NCBI GenBank assembly: GCA_023374025.1
Contig: SIJG01000024.1
Span: forward strand, 443,602 to 507,601
Source of the DNA: Heterodera schachtii
Taxonomy: Eukaryota; Nematoda; Chromadorea; Rhabditida; Heteroderidae
Length of the DNA stretch: 64,000 nucleotides
Direction of reading: 5' to 3'
This document shows positions 43,136 through 56,200 of the stretch, piece after piece; the first letter of the stretch is position 1, and each line of letters begins with the position of its first letter. A program made the translations under genes and the position numbers. Under the pieces are notes generated by a model. That model made no database searches, had not been told where the DNA came from, and worked only from the letters and a program-made list of their open reading frames with translations.

Positions 43136-45080
43136 CTAACATTGCCCTTCTCCGTCTTCCTCGTCTTCGTCCTCCTCATTTTGCATTCCGATTGGCACAA
43201 ATGCCAAATTCGTCGGCACTTCCAAATGCGCAATCTCTTTGCCCTCCGTTTCCAACAGAAATTCAAAATTGAACTCGCCCTAATTTTGTATTAAAATTTA
43301 AATTTAAATTAGAAATTTTAAAAAATAAATAATTTAAATTTCTTACAGCGAAAAGGTCCACAAAAGGGATGCCGAATATTCGTGGTGATTCGGGGATCAC
43401 AACAGTGGCATTCCAACCCGCTTTCTGCTCCATCTCGCGCACCGTGTGATTGCCGGGCCGTTGCAACAATTCGCACAAATTGCGGCCGATGAAATTGCAT
43501 AAATTGAAATTGCTAAAACAGATAAAATTAGAAAATTTAATTGTTTGTTTTTAATTCATTAATTAGGGCTGGTCCCCCCGAGATAATTCATCCCTGGCAT
43601 TTTCCTCCAAGACGAATTTGAGCGGTATTTTGGCTCCGATCGCCGACTTTTCCTCGGGGAGCAAAGCAACCAAGTATTTTTATAGGGATTGAAATAAAAG
43701 AACAAGTTGCTGTACAAATAAGTACAAAATATGTGCTGGAATTCGTTTTGAAACATAAAAGGAATTTTTCGCAAAGTGATAAACTCGAGACTGGAATTTC
43801 TCGATATTAAGATTTGGCCCCGAGACTCGAGATGATTTGAAAAACAAATACATTCAAATATTTGTGATAAAAGTGTAATGCATCCATTAAGTATGGCTGT
43901 ACTCCGATTGGAATCGCCGTTTATCCAAATGGATGGACCCGAAAACCTCGAGAATTTTCGGTCGGATAACCATCTTGCCTTTTTGAGTGATTTTTAAGTT
44001 TTTAACTTGGAACTATTAAATTATTATTATGGTAGAAATTAAAATAAAATTGTAACAACCACTGGTTTAAATGGATGGACCGGAAAGTCTCGAGAATTTT
44101 CGGTCTCGAGTAGCACTTTGATAGCTAACCCCAGTAATTGACTTTTTTTATTTGATTTTTAAATTTTTAATAAATATAAATATAATCCCTCGGTTTTTGT
44201 AAAATAAATTCCTACAAAATTATGAATGTTTAAATTTTTTGCCTACCACAACGAGGAGGGCAACGCCTCGTATTGGCTGAGCCCATTCAAGCAAAGCGGC
44301 TTGTCATAATTCGGATTTGTTATCGTCATTTTCACGTTTCCCGACTTGATCACATTGTAATTGTTGGGCGGGACAATTAAGTGAACTGACAATTAAAAAA
44401 TAATTAATTAATTAAATTCGAAAAATTGGCGAAAAATAAGTTTACAAAATGCCAAAACCTTCCCAAAAGTGAGTGAATCCCGGCAAAAGAACGGTCGGCC
44501 GACTGTCGTAGCAGGTGGGCACCAGCTTATTATTGTACACCGTTGTGCGAAGGTATTTCACTGTTACTGGAAAGCCTTCTGAAAGAAAATGAAAAATTAA
44601 AAAATATACAAAATTTTAATTTTTTTTAAAATTTAATTATTTACTAATTTTTTATTAAATTTTAAAAAGTATATAATAGAGCTCGACATTTTGAAAAAAG
44701 CCTGGACCTTGACCTGGGTTCCATGTTGGACATGGACTTTATTTATTTTTATTTAATACAGCATTTATTAATTTATTATAGGTAACTTTATAATTTTTTT
44801 TTTCGAAAAATACTTGGGTTTTTATTTTAGTTAACCACAAAAAATATTTCTTAAAATGATTCTAAGATAAAAAAAAGAGTAAAATTGAAATATTATTATT
44901 ATACATATAATACAGATTAAATAAATGCCCACTGCTTATGTCCGATTGTCCCTCCACAATGTTTTGTTTTCCGTCTTCACATTTCGTCGTCCCATTTTTT
45001 GCGCATTGTTTTGCCACCGTTCCATCAAACGCAGCACAAATCAAAAGGGTGCCGAATATTGCAACGAATGTTTTTGCCAT
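43136..45080 (-). CDS. Secreted cysteine-containing protein, possible ML/GM2-activator-like, copy A
   Basis: Five exons (44933-45080, 44459-44578, 44247-44385, 43347-43512, 43136-43279) give 238 residues. It starts MAKTFVAIFGTLLICAAFDG, a clear signal peptide. Then a short Cys-bearing region, VPTCYDSRPTVLLPGF, VPPNNYNVIKSGNVKMTI, a Cys-dense segment CNFNLCNFIGRNLCELLQRP, NATVVIPESP, and GEFNFEFLLETEGKEI, ending in an acidic tail. The later half (Cys-rich helix, 'tv.iP', then 'GeF.f.f.vetegk.i') resembles the ML-domain/GM2-activator lipid-binding fold, but the match is loose. All junctions are GT-AG and in phase. Exon sizes of exons 2, 3 and 4 are identical to copy B, proving tandem duplication. 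It could be an extracellular lipid carrier or a secreted effector (inference). Confidence 0.65.
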
Positions 45081-45914
45081 TCCGTCAAATTTAATTCACT
45101 TTTAATTTAAAATACTTTTTTTTATTGGAACCAACACAAAATGAACGGCGGTTAAACTGCTGACATTCCAAAAAATTACAAAATTTAATTAGGCCCATTC
45201 TTATTTTCGTTTTGTTTGGGTTCCGTCCGCCTCCTTCGACGGAAGACAAACAAATCAAATGGTTTTGAATTAAAATGGCAATAAATCACTGACAAAACGA
45301 TTGATTGATCGGGGTCTATACTCAACTTAATTATTTCAAAAATTATTTTTAGTTTATGGGAATTCCTCCCAATTTCAGAATTTTAACCTTTCATTTGACG
45401 AATTGTTTTGTTTCAATTAGCGACGGCATTTTAAATTATTTTTTTCCAAACTAATAAATGTTAAATCTTTTTGGCGTCAGTTTAATTCTTTAAAAAAAAT
45501 TCATAAATTCTGAATTATTTTTGTGCAATTTATGAAACATAAATTGACACAAATTCCCTTTATTTTTAAATTTACCACAAATTAAAGAAAGTCTTTGGCC
45601 ATAATACGTTTATAATTAAAATTAAATTCATTTTTAAGTTTTTTACACAATTTTTACATTATTTGGCTTTCAATGTAAATTAGGCCCAAAATCTCGGGCT
45701 TTTAAAAGAAAATGTTGCCCTAATTGAAGATTCGAATTTCAAAACCGGTTTTTGTTACAAATGAACTTAAGTATTTTTTGTAATTATTTGGCAATTTTTC
45801 AATTTTCTTTTGAATCAATGGTCAAAAATGTGCCAAGATTTGCATCATGGCCATTTTTAAACAAGTAAAAAAATGAGAATTAATATAAACATTATGTGCA
45901 GTTTGTTCATGCTT
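45081..45914. other. Spacer between the tandem secreted-protein genes
   Basis: AT-rich, no exon seen on either strand. It should contain the promoter or trans-splice region of copy A. Confidence 0.45.
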
Positions 45915-47444
45915 TTAGCAGTGATCGTCTTCCGCTTCTTCTTCTTCCTGGAGGCCAAGCGGCACAAATGGCACATTTATTGGCATTTCCAAATTTGTGA
46001 TCATTTTGCCCTCCGTTTCCACCGAAAATATAAAATGAAATTCGCCCTAAATTTAATAAAAATTGTTTTTAGATATTCGATTTTTTATTTTTGGTTTTGG
46101 CGCACAGCAAAAATGTCGAGCAGTGAAATGCCGAGAATGCGTGGTGCGTCCGGCAAAATCAGGGTGGAGTTGAAGTCGATCTTCTGCTCCATCTCGCGGA
46201 TTGTGTGCGTGCCGGGCCGTTGCAAAAATTCGCACAAATTTTTGCCGATAAAATCACACAAATTGAAATTGCTAAATTAATTTTAAAAATAATTAAACTA
46301 AAAATAAAGCGAAAATGCGAATTTAGAAATTAATTCCGAATATTTAATATTAAAAAGGTATAAAGAAAAAGAATAATTTGTCAATAATTCAGTTAATTCT
46401 CTTTAATTATTTTTAAGCCGTCGTTAAAAATTAATTAAAATGATTTTAATTATTTAAAATTAGAAAATCTTTTATTTAAAATATATTTATTAAAAAAACA
46501 TTTTTGCATTTTCTATTTTTGCCCACCACATTGAGTTGGGCAGAGCAATGTATTGGCTGACGCCCTCCACACAAAGTGGGTCATCGAAACTCGGACTTTT
46601 TATTGTCATTTTTACAGTACCCGACTTGACCAGGTCGTAATTGTTCGGCGGAACGGTCATTTCGCCTGGGGCAAATATTTGAATTAAATAAAAATAAACA
46701 AATAAATAATAAATATTTGTTCCAAACTTAGAATTGACGGACCGGGACGGAAATTCCCGGTTTCTCACAGAAATTTCACAAAAGTAATTTTATAATTATT
46801 TTAACGAAATTTAATTATTAATAAATTTTTCCCAACTCAAAAATTTGTTAGATTTTAAAAAATATTAACTTTCTTATTTTTTAAATAAGTGTAAAAACTC
46901 ACCAAAATTTATCATTTTGGTGCAAATTGTTAAGAAAATTGCCAAATTTCCAATCTTTCCCAGATCCTCCTTAATTATTTTCAAAAATCGGCTCAAAACC
47001 ACAAAACATTGTCAGTTTTTGTACAAAATTTCTTAATAATTTGATAAAAAAGTGCCAAGAAAAAACAATTTTTTTTTTATTTTTGAACCTTCAACGAGAC
47101 GACCAACGCCTGGAAGGAGTACGGTAGGTTTGTTACGGTAGCAGGACGGCGTACTGTCCGACCTGTACACAGTGCCCCGAAGGAATTTGATGGTTACAGG
47201 ATGACCTTCTATAGACTGAGTATAATTATAATCAATGATAATTAGCAAAAATTTTTAAATTTTTAAAATAATTTCAATTACTGCTCCGATCGGTCCGTCC
47301 TTCGATTAAATTGTTGTGGCCATCCTTGCAATTTGGCCGTTTCCGACTTGTGCATTCTTTGGCAATCGTTTCGCCGTTGGGTGCCCAAATTAAAAAAGTG
47401 CCGAAAATTGCAACGAATGTTTTTGGCGCGTGAAGAAAACGCAT
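45915..47444 (-). CDS. Secreted cysteine-containing protein, possible ML/GM2-activator-like, copy B
   Basis: Five exons (47282-47444, 47089-47208, 46527-46665, 46106-46271, 45915-46046) give 239 residues. The N-terminus MRFLHAPKTFVAIFGTFLIW is a signal-peptide-like hydrophobic start. Blocks equivalent to copy A follow: TPSCYRNKPTVLLPGV, VPPNNYDLVKSGTVKMTI, CNFNLCDFIGKNLCEFLQRP, STLILPDAPRILGISL and GEFHFIFSVETEGKMI, with an acidic tail ending in Cys. Intron positions and phases are the same as in copy A, and exons 2-4 are the same length. The two copies diverge most in exon 1 and the tail. The gene is intact. The acceptor of exon 2 is tctatag, as in gene X introns. Confidence 0.65.
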
Positions 47445-47619
47445 TTTAAAGAAAAAAAAAATTACTTAAAAAAGGTTAATTAAATCCAAATTAGGGTAAT
47501 TATTTTGTTATTTGCATAAATTTGAATAAAAAATCTTAAATTATATTAAACGAACAATTAATTCTTGCTAAAAATAATAATGTGAAAGGAAATTTGGTCC
47601 AAAAAAGAGGAAGGAAATG

Positions 47620-47748
47620 TCTGATCAGTGATCGATCACTTTGCAAATCGTTTGGACAACGACGGCTTTCTTCGTCGGTTATGCCTTCAGCAAAAGTGAT
47701 CGGCGGTTGGCCGAGGATGGGGGCGGGCGGCACAGCCCCCGGGGAGAA
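47620..47748 (-). pseudogene. Fragment resembling an X-prime exon
   Basis: The minus strand reads PPAPILGQPPITFAEGITDE, similar to PPEQPGVIAGQPPVTLANAL in exon 2 of X-prime. No splice-compatible neighbours were found, so it is probably a relic of a third family member. Confidence 0.35.
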
Positions 47749-48429
47749 GCAAAAAAAGTTTTTATTTAATTTTTATTCATTTGAAAATTAAATTCTGAAT
47801 TATTAATACATGAAGTGGCCATTAAACAATCAGAAAATTGATCAGTTGGGCTGTACAGCAGCAGAAAGTACACGAAAAATTGGACAATAAAGCAAAAAAT
47901 ACATGTAATTTTACAATCGATTCTATTTTATCCCGCCGGACAATTTGGTTTTTTTTATTTTTTGGGTTTTTTAAATATTTAATTGCCTATTTAAGTGTTA
48001 AAAATGGTTGTCCAATTTTACGGGGCTTCGATCAGAGATCGATCAGAGGACGCATTTAATTGGAAAAATTGAAAGTAAAAATAGAAGAATATTTCTGGTG
48101 TTGTGCTGCTGTTGCTGAGTTGCACACATTCACATTCATTCATTATTCATTGAATGAATGCGCTGATGTCGAAAATGGCGGGGACAACAAAGAAAAAATC
48201 GCAGCATTTATTAATCGATGGAAACACCGCAAAAAATGGACAAAAATAAATTTAAATAATTTATAAAAAATAAAAATAAAAAATTCAAAAATATTTTATT
48301 GACAATTTTTGGGTAAAGGTAATAAAGAAGGGCAGCAGACGATGAACAGCAGCAGAAGAAAAGGGATTTGGGACAGAAGAGGACGACGGGGGGAGGCAAA
48401 AAGAAAGAAAAACGAGTTTTGGTGGTGGG

Positions 48430-48945
48430 AGCAAAAAAAAATTCATTGGGCCGGGGGGAGAAATATTTGGGGAAGGCTATGAAATAAATTTAAAAATTTT
48501 TTTTATTGAAATTTAATTGGGGGCCTTAATTTGGATTTGTTTTCAATTTGGAGCAATCTGATAAGAGGCCGATTTTGTTGGATCAATTATATTGAAATCG
48601 AAAGATTGGCAAAGTTTCAATTTTTGCCAAAATCCAGAAATCGAAGTCGGACTTAAAATTAGTTAAAGGATTGTTTGCCTGTGTTGAAGAACATAAAGCA
48701 ATTTTTTAGAATTGAGAGTTTTTCGTGTGATAAAAAATTTTTATTGGGCGGGGGGGGGGGAATATTTGGGAGGCTTTGAAAAAAGAAAAAACAAAATTTT
48801 TTAATTGAAATTTAATTGGAACTTATTTTGATTTACCTATCTCAGTTTTAGAGAGAGGTCGATTTTTAAACCGTTTCTATTGGAAATCGAAAGAATGTCC
48901 AGTTTCGATTTTTTCAAAATCCAAAAATCAAAGTCGGATTTAGCT
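48430..48945. repeat. Diverged direct duplication, unit about 270 bp
   Basis: Copy one (48430-48680) and copy two (48735-48945) share gaaatatttggg, gaaatttaattgg, gaggccgatttt/gaggtcgattttt, gaaatcgaaag and aatcgaagtcgga in the same order; G runs near the start differ in length. Confidence 0.65.
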
Positions 48946-49468
48946 GGAGGGTTGGGTGCCAGAAAGTGATGCTGAAGCAAAAAATAATATAGCAAAATCA
49001 AAATCACAGCTCAACCCTGTGAAGTGTGAAGGGATGGCACCGATTCGGTCGGCACTTTTCTGTCCCAAACGTTGTGTGCCATTCGGCTTCATCTTTTCAA
49101 ACAGTCTTTGCATATATATTTTTGGCGATTTGCCGCTTCCATGAAAATTTTGTTTATTTTAATTTTCATTATAATTTGCTGAATTAATTATGGCCAACCC
49201 CGCGTTTTCTGTTTTCTGTTTTTTTGAGAACTTTCCGAATAAATTTCGCACATTTTTTATTCTGTCAACGACTTTTTAATGGATGGCAAATGGGGAGGGA
49301 GAAGCTTCATTCACACTTTGAACACGTTATTCATCATTCATTATTCATTTTTCAAAGGGCAATTAGCAAGTTTAATTTTGTCTAAAATTTAATTAAATTA
49401 ATTTGCCTAAATTTTTGATTTTGTAACAAATCAAAATTGATTAAATGCTTTTTGCGTGCTGATGTGAG

Positions 49469-49743
49469 CCAAACCTAAAAAAAGTGCCATTAAGTAATAT
49501 TTAAATTTTATTATATGTTTTTAAATTTTATTTGCACAATATTAATCTTAACTTAGCTCAAACTTCGTCAAATTAATGAAACTTGAATTTTATCGGTTTC
49601 GAAAAATTTAGGGATAAAATAATTGCATTTTAAATTTTATCATTTTTTTTTGGTTGCAACTTTTTGTAAAAATTTTGTAGCAAATAAAATTAAAAAATAA
49701 TTAAATTTAAATATTACTATCATTGGCACTTTTTTCGGTTTGG
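49469..49743. mobile_element. Foldback element, ccaaaccgaaaaaagtgcca family
   Basis: Terminal inverted repeats: left begins ccaaacctaaaaaaagtgcc, right is the reverse complement of ccaaaccgaaaaaagtgcca. Arms of about 80 bases are largely complementary. Same family as 39275-39623. Confidence 0.75.
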
Positions 49744-51109
49744 TTCAGCACCTGATTTTTAAGCATCAAACAGAATATTTGGTTTAGAAATTTGGAAATT
49801 TAATTGTTATTTTTATTTTTTCTCACCATTTTTTATTTTTTCCAATGCTTTTTTTCCTCTAATAATCCGTGTAATTTTTTTTTTGAATTTTCGTCCATAT
49901 TTGGCCATAATATATTTTGTGTGGCCTTTGTTCATTTTTATGATCGTCAATTAATTTTTTTAATGAGATTATTTGATGGGATTTTCAACGCCAATTTGAT
50001 TTTGATTTCCACGAAATTCTATTTAAATTATTTTCTCATTTCATTTTTAACAGACATTTTTTTAAATTTTAATTTGTTTTATTTTTTCTTGCATTTTTTT
50101 TCTAAAAATAAAATTCATTGGAATTGAAGGAATTAATTTGCTTTTTCTTTTTCCGATTGCTCATTTTTAGGAATGCTTTTCCCCTCTTCTTCTTTGTGTG
50201 TTGACATTTAACATAAGGATGTGTTGTAATTGAGCCTATTTAATCGTTTTTATTCTCTTTGTTTTACCATATTCCATCCAATTAAATTAAATTTTATCAT
50301 TTTTTTAAAATAATTTTATTTTATTTCCAAATTTCAATTTGGCACTTTCATTGTTTCTAGTTTTAATTACGGTCTTTTAATGCATTAAATAATGGCATAA
50401 TATTAATTAATTCATTTAAATAAATATTAAATTTCTCCATTTTTTCCCCCATTTTTTCCAACTTTTTTTTTCTTATGTAAATTTTTCTCTCTTTTTCCCC
50501 ATTTTTTTCTCCTCAAGTGCCTTTTATTTTTTCTCGAGAATGGTTTCGTTTTGTCTTAACCATTCTCGAGCATTTTTCCACGTAAAACTCTCGAAAATCC
50601 GTCTCAGACTGACGGGGAGGGCAAACAAAGCGAAATTTTTGGTTTTTTGAACGTTTTTTAGGGGGCAAAAGGCACCATTCATTCATTCAGCTCAAAGCGT
50701 TCAACCTCAGTACATTTACAATAATTATATTCAGTGTTTGTATTGTGTGGTGTACCATATGTATAATTTTGGTCCTTTTTAGAAATTTTTATTAATTTTC
50801 AATTTTTTGAATTTTAATTTGGTTAATTAGCATTTTTGCCTTAAATAATGAATAAAAATTAGAGATTTTGCTATTTTTAAAGCTACAATTAGTGTGTAAG
50901 TTGTTTTTAATATTGTAACTTTAATTTTTATTTTTTCATTTTCATTTTCCCCGATTAAAAATGCCATTGCTTAAAAATGTGCAAAATTAAAAATTGTGAC
51001 GCAAAATGCCGCCAAAATGCAAATGATGCGCTGCGGTGCCTGCCCTCCGTGAACATTGGCCAATAATTTTGCATGCATAGAATTTGGCACAATTTTATTG
51101 GATGATGAA

Positions 51110-51770
51110 TTTGTTCTTCATTCTCTTCCTCTTCCTTCCTCATCCATTTTTCCTTTCCTCCCTTTTCCTCTTTTCTCTCTTTTTCCTTCCTTACTCTTTC
51201 TTACTCTTCCTTCCTCCCTTTTAGTCTTTTCTTTCTCTTTCACCTTCTCTCTCTCTCTCTCTTATCTTCACTTTCTTCCCCTTCCTCTCTCGCTTTCTTC
51301 TATCTTTCCGCTTCTTCTCTCTTCTCTTCTTATTCTTATTCTTTCCCTTTTCTTTCCATCTTTCCTTTCTTCCTCTTCCTTTTACTCTCTTCTTTTCATC
51401 CTTTTCTTTCCCTTTCTTCTTTTCCTCTCCCTCCCTTCCCACTCTCTCTCTTTCTTGTTTTCCTCTTCCTCTTCCTCTCTCTCTCTCTCTCTCCTCCCAT
51501 TCTTCCTCTTCCGTAGTATTTCTTTCATCTTCCTTTCTTCCTCTTCCTTTTACTCTCTTCTTTCATCCTTTTCTTTCCCTTCTTCTTTCCTCTCCCTCCC
51601 TTCCCACTCTCTCTCTTTCTTGTTTTCCTCTTCCTCTTCCTCTCTCTCTCTCTCCTCCCATTCTTCCTCTTCCGTAGTATTCCTTTTCATCTTTCTTTTC
51701 TTCCTCTTCCCTCTTTCTCTTCCCTTTCTTCCTTTTTTCTCTCTCTTCACTTTTCACGCTCTCTCCGCTG
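51110..51770. repeat. Long homopyrimidine tract with internal duplication
   Basis: About 650 bp almost free of purines on the plus strand. A segment of about 95 bp (ccctcccttcccactctct … tcttccgtagtatt) occurs twice, at about 51427-51520 and 51592-51685. It gives a spurious Ser/Leu/Phe/Pro open frame on the plus strand. Confidence 0.9.
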
Positions 51771-53282
51771 CTGCTGGTGGAAGCGGTGAAGCGGAAGAAT
51801 CCGCCGTTGGGATTTCCTCCGGCGCGACGTCCCGTGCTGTTATTATATCGCATCATTTTTTGATGACACCCAAAAAATGGCTAAATTTTAAATTATATAT
51901 ATACCTAACTATTGTATTATATTATTCACTCCCATTTTTCTTTCCTCCATATTTTACTCCTAAAATGCCAACGCCAATATTTTTTATCAATGGCACGAAG
52001 GTATAAAATTTTTCTCCAACTTTTTAGGCTCGGAAAAGTGGATTAAGCATTTTAACTTCTGCTCTGAGATTAATTACAATGCATCTTACAAATGACACCT
52101 TTTGATGGTGCCGCCTCTAATTACTCAAAAACCACCAAAATTATGCATAACTTTTGGCATAAGTAACCGAATTAATCACATATCATGCCGTGGCATCATT
52201 CGATAGTTCTATGTGTTCTCTATTAGGATAAAAAATTTCAAAAATTTCGTTAAATTTCAAAAAAGTTATGGCTAACAAACATATTGTTGGGATAAATTAT
52301 CAGCAATTTTTCAATTGGTCTTTTTTTGAGTATCGTCAAAAGCATAAATAAAATAGTTTTGATCTTCAATCATTAATGATCAGTGTACAGAGGCCAATGT
52401 TCTCGTGCTTTTAAGCTTATTAATCGCATTTGTTTTACCCTTCCAAGCTTCAAATTTTCATTTTTCCAAACCAAGGTCTGTTTTTTCTGTTTTTTCTGTT
52501 TTTTTTTTTTTTTTGCTGTTTTCCAATTCGTCCCTTATGAGGCACGCATTTTAGGCTGTATTTTTTAGCCCAATTCTCAATAGTTTAAAAAAAATTTGCT
52601 ACATTTTCCGACCACAACTTCCAACCCCCCCCCCCCCCCTCCCCCGTTTTTCTGTTTTTCAGTTTTTCTTCCCCTCATCTGTTTTTCGTTTTCCCTTCTT
52701 TCCCCCTGTTTTCCAATTTTCCACCCCCTCTTTCGCAAGGCTAGTTTTTTTTCGTCACCCATCCCAAAGTCTGTTGTGCTCTTCTCGTACAGTCAGTCGT
52801 CCGTCACTTTTCGTGCTGCTGCTGCTCTTTTGTAGCTGTACTTCGTCCTTCCCCCCCCTCCCACTCGATGGAGCAGTCTCTCCCCCCCCCCCCCAATGCT
52901 TTTCCTCCTCCTCCGATGCGCTGGCTGCTTTTGCTCGTCGACGATCATCCGCTAGCAGCTCTCCACCCGGGCCCGACGATCCGGATTAAGCCGCCCGTCG
53001 TCGTCCGCTGCACGTCTCCCGCCCTCCCCCCCCCCCGCGGGGAACCCATCGGTTGCGCAATTAATCAGCTAATTAAGCGTGCTTACGTCCTTCGCTCATT
53101 CATTTGTTTATGCTCCGACCGAGCGTTTTTTTTGGCAATTACCTAAAATAATTAATTGACTGATCGAAAAACTCTGTCCGCCCCCCGCCAAAGATCAAAT
53201 CGATCTTTTTTTGTTTACAAAATTTATTAAATTTTCAATTTTGGACGGATTAGTTTTTGGCTGGAAAAAATTTATGTGAAAA

Positions 53283-56200
53283 ATGGGACATTTCGGCTCC
53301 AAACAAATCGCCAAACAAACGGGCACAAATGGGCCACATATTCCGAGGCCAAAATCGGTGGTAAAGGTAAAAGAAATAAAAAATAAATTAAATTTTTGTA
53401 AAAAAAAATAAAAAAATTGGAAAATAATAAAATTTTTTTTGATCAGTCCATTTCAAAAAAAAAAACACTTACGTAATTAAAAGCCATAAAATTTGTTTAC
53501 TGATCATCAAAAACAAAATTTATCAAATAAATTTTAATCTATTTTTATGCGTTTGACCGTTAATGATAGTGATTAGTGATAAATTAGGGGGAGGGACCGA
53601 CTGATTTTGGTGCTAATTTTGTGCTTAAAATTTGCAAAAAGCACACACACACACACACACACACCCGGGGGTTTTCGAGGGCGCTGATTACAAATCTGAA
53701 CTCGAATTTGCCCAATTCCGAATCCCGGACCCGAATTCGAACAAAAAAGTAGAAATTTTTTTTTCGAAATACGCGTTAAAATCGATCTAATTTTGGCGTA
53801 AATTGCATATTTTTTATACAATTAATAGTTCAATCATTATTTTGCATCAAAATAAATAGTTGTTAAATGAATTCAAAGCTTTTACCCAGAAAAATGTACC
53901 TTTGAAAAAAGATTTCAACTTTTTTGTTCGAATTAGTGTCCGGGGTTCGGAATTGGGCAATTCCGAGTTCAGATTCGTGATCAGCGCCCTCGAAAACCCT
54001 CAAATACTCATTTTGAGCTAAAATAAAAAATAATGATTTTAAATTTGGGACCCCCATTCTTTACGATTGCCCATTTGTCAGCAAAGTGTTTGAGCTCATC
54101 CAAAATCTTGATCATTTTTCCAAATTCCGTGCCGAGAAAGGACAAATTGGATTAATCTGTTGATCTGAACGTTTGTTTCACTTCCAATTAGCCATTTTTC
54201 GTTAATTTTTTTTGGCATTTTGTCTCCGTTTAAGGCGCTTTTTTCATTTGCAATTCCCTTTTTTTTGCCCTTTTTTTGTTTGTTCCGGCCAAACATTATT
54301 GTGAACCAGTTAATATACCTAAATTTGTGGTGGTGTCAAATGGCAATGTTCAGCCCAATTTTTTCGCGTTTCTCCGTGGAGGTGTGGCAACGAATTGCAG
54401 CAAATTTTTATTGGGCATTATATATATTTTTTTTTAAATAATATATTATTTTAATAATCCTTCATGAGCATTTTTTTAAATTTTTTTTTAACATTAATTT
54501 TTTTTTCTATTTTTTCATATTTTTATTAGATGATTTTTAAATCCGTTATTCGTTTTCTTTTTCATTAGTTTTTTATAATACAAAATTAGTTAATTGTTAA
54601 TTGTTTTTTATTTTTAATTTATTTTATTTATTTTTTTTGTTTCTTTTCTGTAATTACTAGGGCTAATATTTATAGTTTTTTCACTATTTTTTTCCTGAGC
54701 TCCCCGTAGCCTGAAATGCACGAAAAACATGTTTTTTTCGGCTGTTGTTAAGCTACTTTTCGAGTTATTAGCAACTATTTTATAGTTTTTTATTTTTAGC
54801 AACTAAAAAACTTAAAATTTTTGAAAAAAAACTATTTTCAACTATTTTGGCGTTTTGCCCAAAATTTGTTAACAAAAATGCAATAAAACGAAAAATACAC
54901 CTCTAAAGATCAACTTTTTGAAAATTTTCAAAAATACCCCCTAAGAATCGACTCAAAAATTTTTTCAAAAATGCATCTCTATGAAATAAAAAATTTCTCA
55001 AATATTCATCTCCAAATTATTTATTTTTTTGACATGAAATTGTGATTTTAAAAATTATTTATCTCGATACTGAGTTGACTTAATTTTGTTACCTTTTTGG
55101 TAAAATTTTTGATTTTACACGCCTAAATTCGGAACTTTTTAGCAACTATTTACCCATTTTTAGCAACTATTTTGAGGGTTTTTTAGAAACTAAAAATTAA
55201 TTATTTTGGCAGTTTTTAGCAACTATAAATATTAGCCCTAGTAATTACTCAAAAATTCCCTTTTTTTATTCCATTGAATTGACTTTGTAAATTAATTTTA
55301 CATATGCTTTCATTTTATTTTTCATTTTTTAATTTTAATTTGATTTTTTTCAAAATTTTCCCCCCATTTTTCGCCATGGGAAAAAGAATGGAATTTATTG
55401 GGAAATTTACTCCAAAAATTGTTCCGCGCCGTCGTCGGCGGGCGGGGGGGGGGGGGGGGGAATTTGGGAATTTATAATTGCCCTCCGTCCGCCGTCCGTC
55501 GATTGGACGCGCAAATCCAACTTAATAAATAAGTAAATCCGCGAACCAAATCAGCTGCGATGGGCTGGCGGGCAGAAGAGAGAGCAATTTAACGCGCTAT
55601 TGATCATTGAAATATTTTGAAAATAAAATGGGAAAAAATTAAATTAAAATCCTATTTTAATTTTTTATTTCTTTTTTTTTAATTTTTGTAACGGATTTTT
55701 CGGGATTACGTATAATACATATAATGGATACCTCTTATCATATCAACTGATGGGTTTAATTAACAAACCAATCAAATTTTTAATTGATTAATTGTGATTT
55801 AAATGAAAAATTTTATTTTAATTGATTAAAAATAAATAATTAAATTGTAAAAGAATAAAATTAACAATTTGTTAATTTTTAATTATTTTTTCGTTAGAAA
55901 AATGATTTAAAAATTGTTTTATTAATTTTTTTTCTCCTGTAAAATTCAAAAAATTTTAAACAAAAATGATTTTCCAATAAGGATATTCATTTATATCTTT
56001 TTCATTGCCTTTTTTCCAATTTTTCTAATAAATTTTCAGCACCTTTTCCAGAAAGTTCGTAGCATAATGGAGGAACGCCGGCGACGCTTTTCCACCGCGC
56101 AACAGATCAATCCGGACACGTTGAAGGTGATCAAACGTGCCGCGGCACGGTTGGAATCCATCGTGGACGAAGAAGGCGAAGAGACGGCGGCGGCAGACAA

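Larger units (their letters stand above)
47445..53282. other. Gene-poor region with repeats and pyrimidine tract
   Basis: About 5.8 kb without a supported gene. It holds an X-like fragment, a direct duplication (48430-48945), a foldback element (49469-49743), AT-rich DNA, the homopyrimidine tract (51110-51770) and poly-C runs (52625, 52884, 53023). CT/C-rich sequence near 52600-53060 may be upstream regulatory DNA of the cotransporter gene. Confidence 0.45.

Noticed and set aside
43559..43774. Open frame in intron 3 of secreted-protein copy A (includes IPLKFVLEENARDE)
   Set aside because: The exon 44247-44385 joins 43347-43512 directly in phase, as in copy B, which has no equivalent of this frame.
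51758..51856. Possible minus-strand first exon starting MMRYNNSTGRRAGGNPNGG
   Set aside because: It has an ATG and a gtgaaa donor, but downstream sequence is the purine strand of the tract and no second exon was found.
51056..52006. 316-residue plus-strand open frame
   Set aside because: It is a translation of the homopyrimidine tract (Ser/Leu/Phe/Pro only) with no exon signals.
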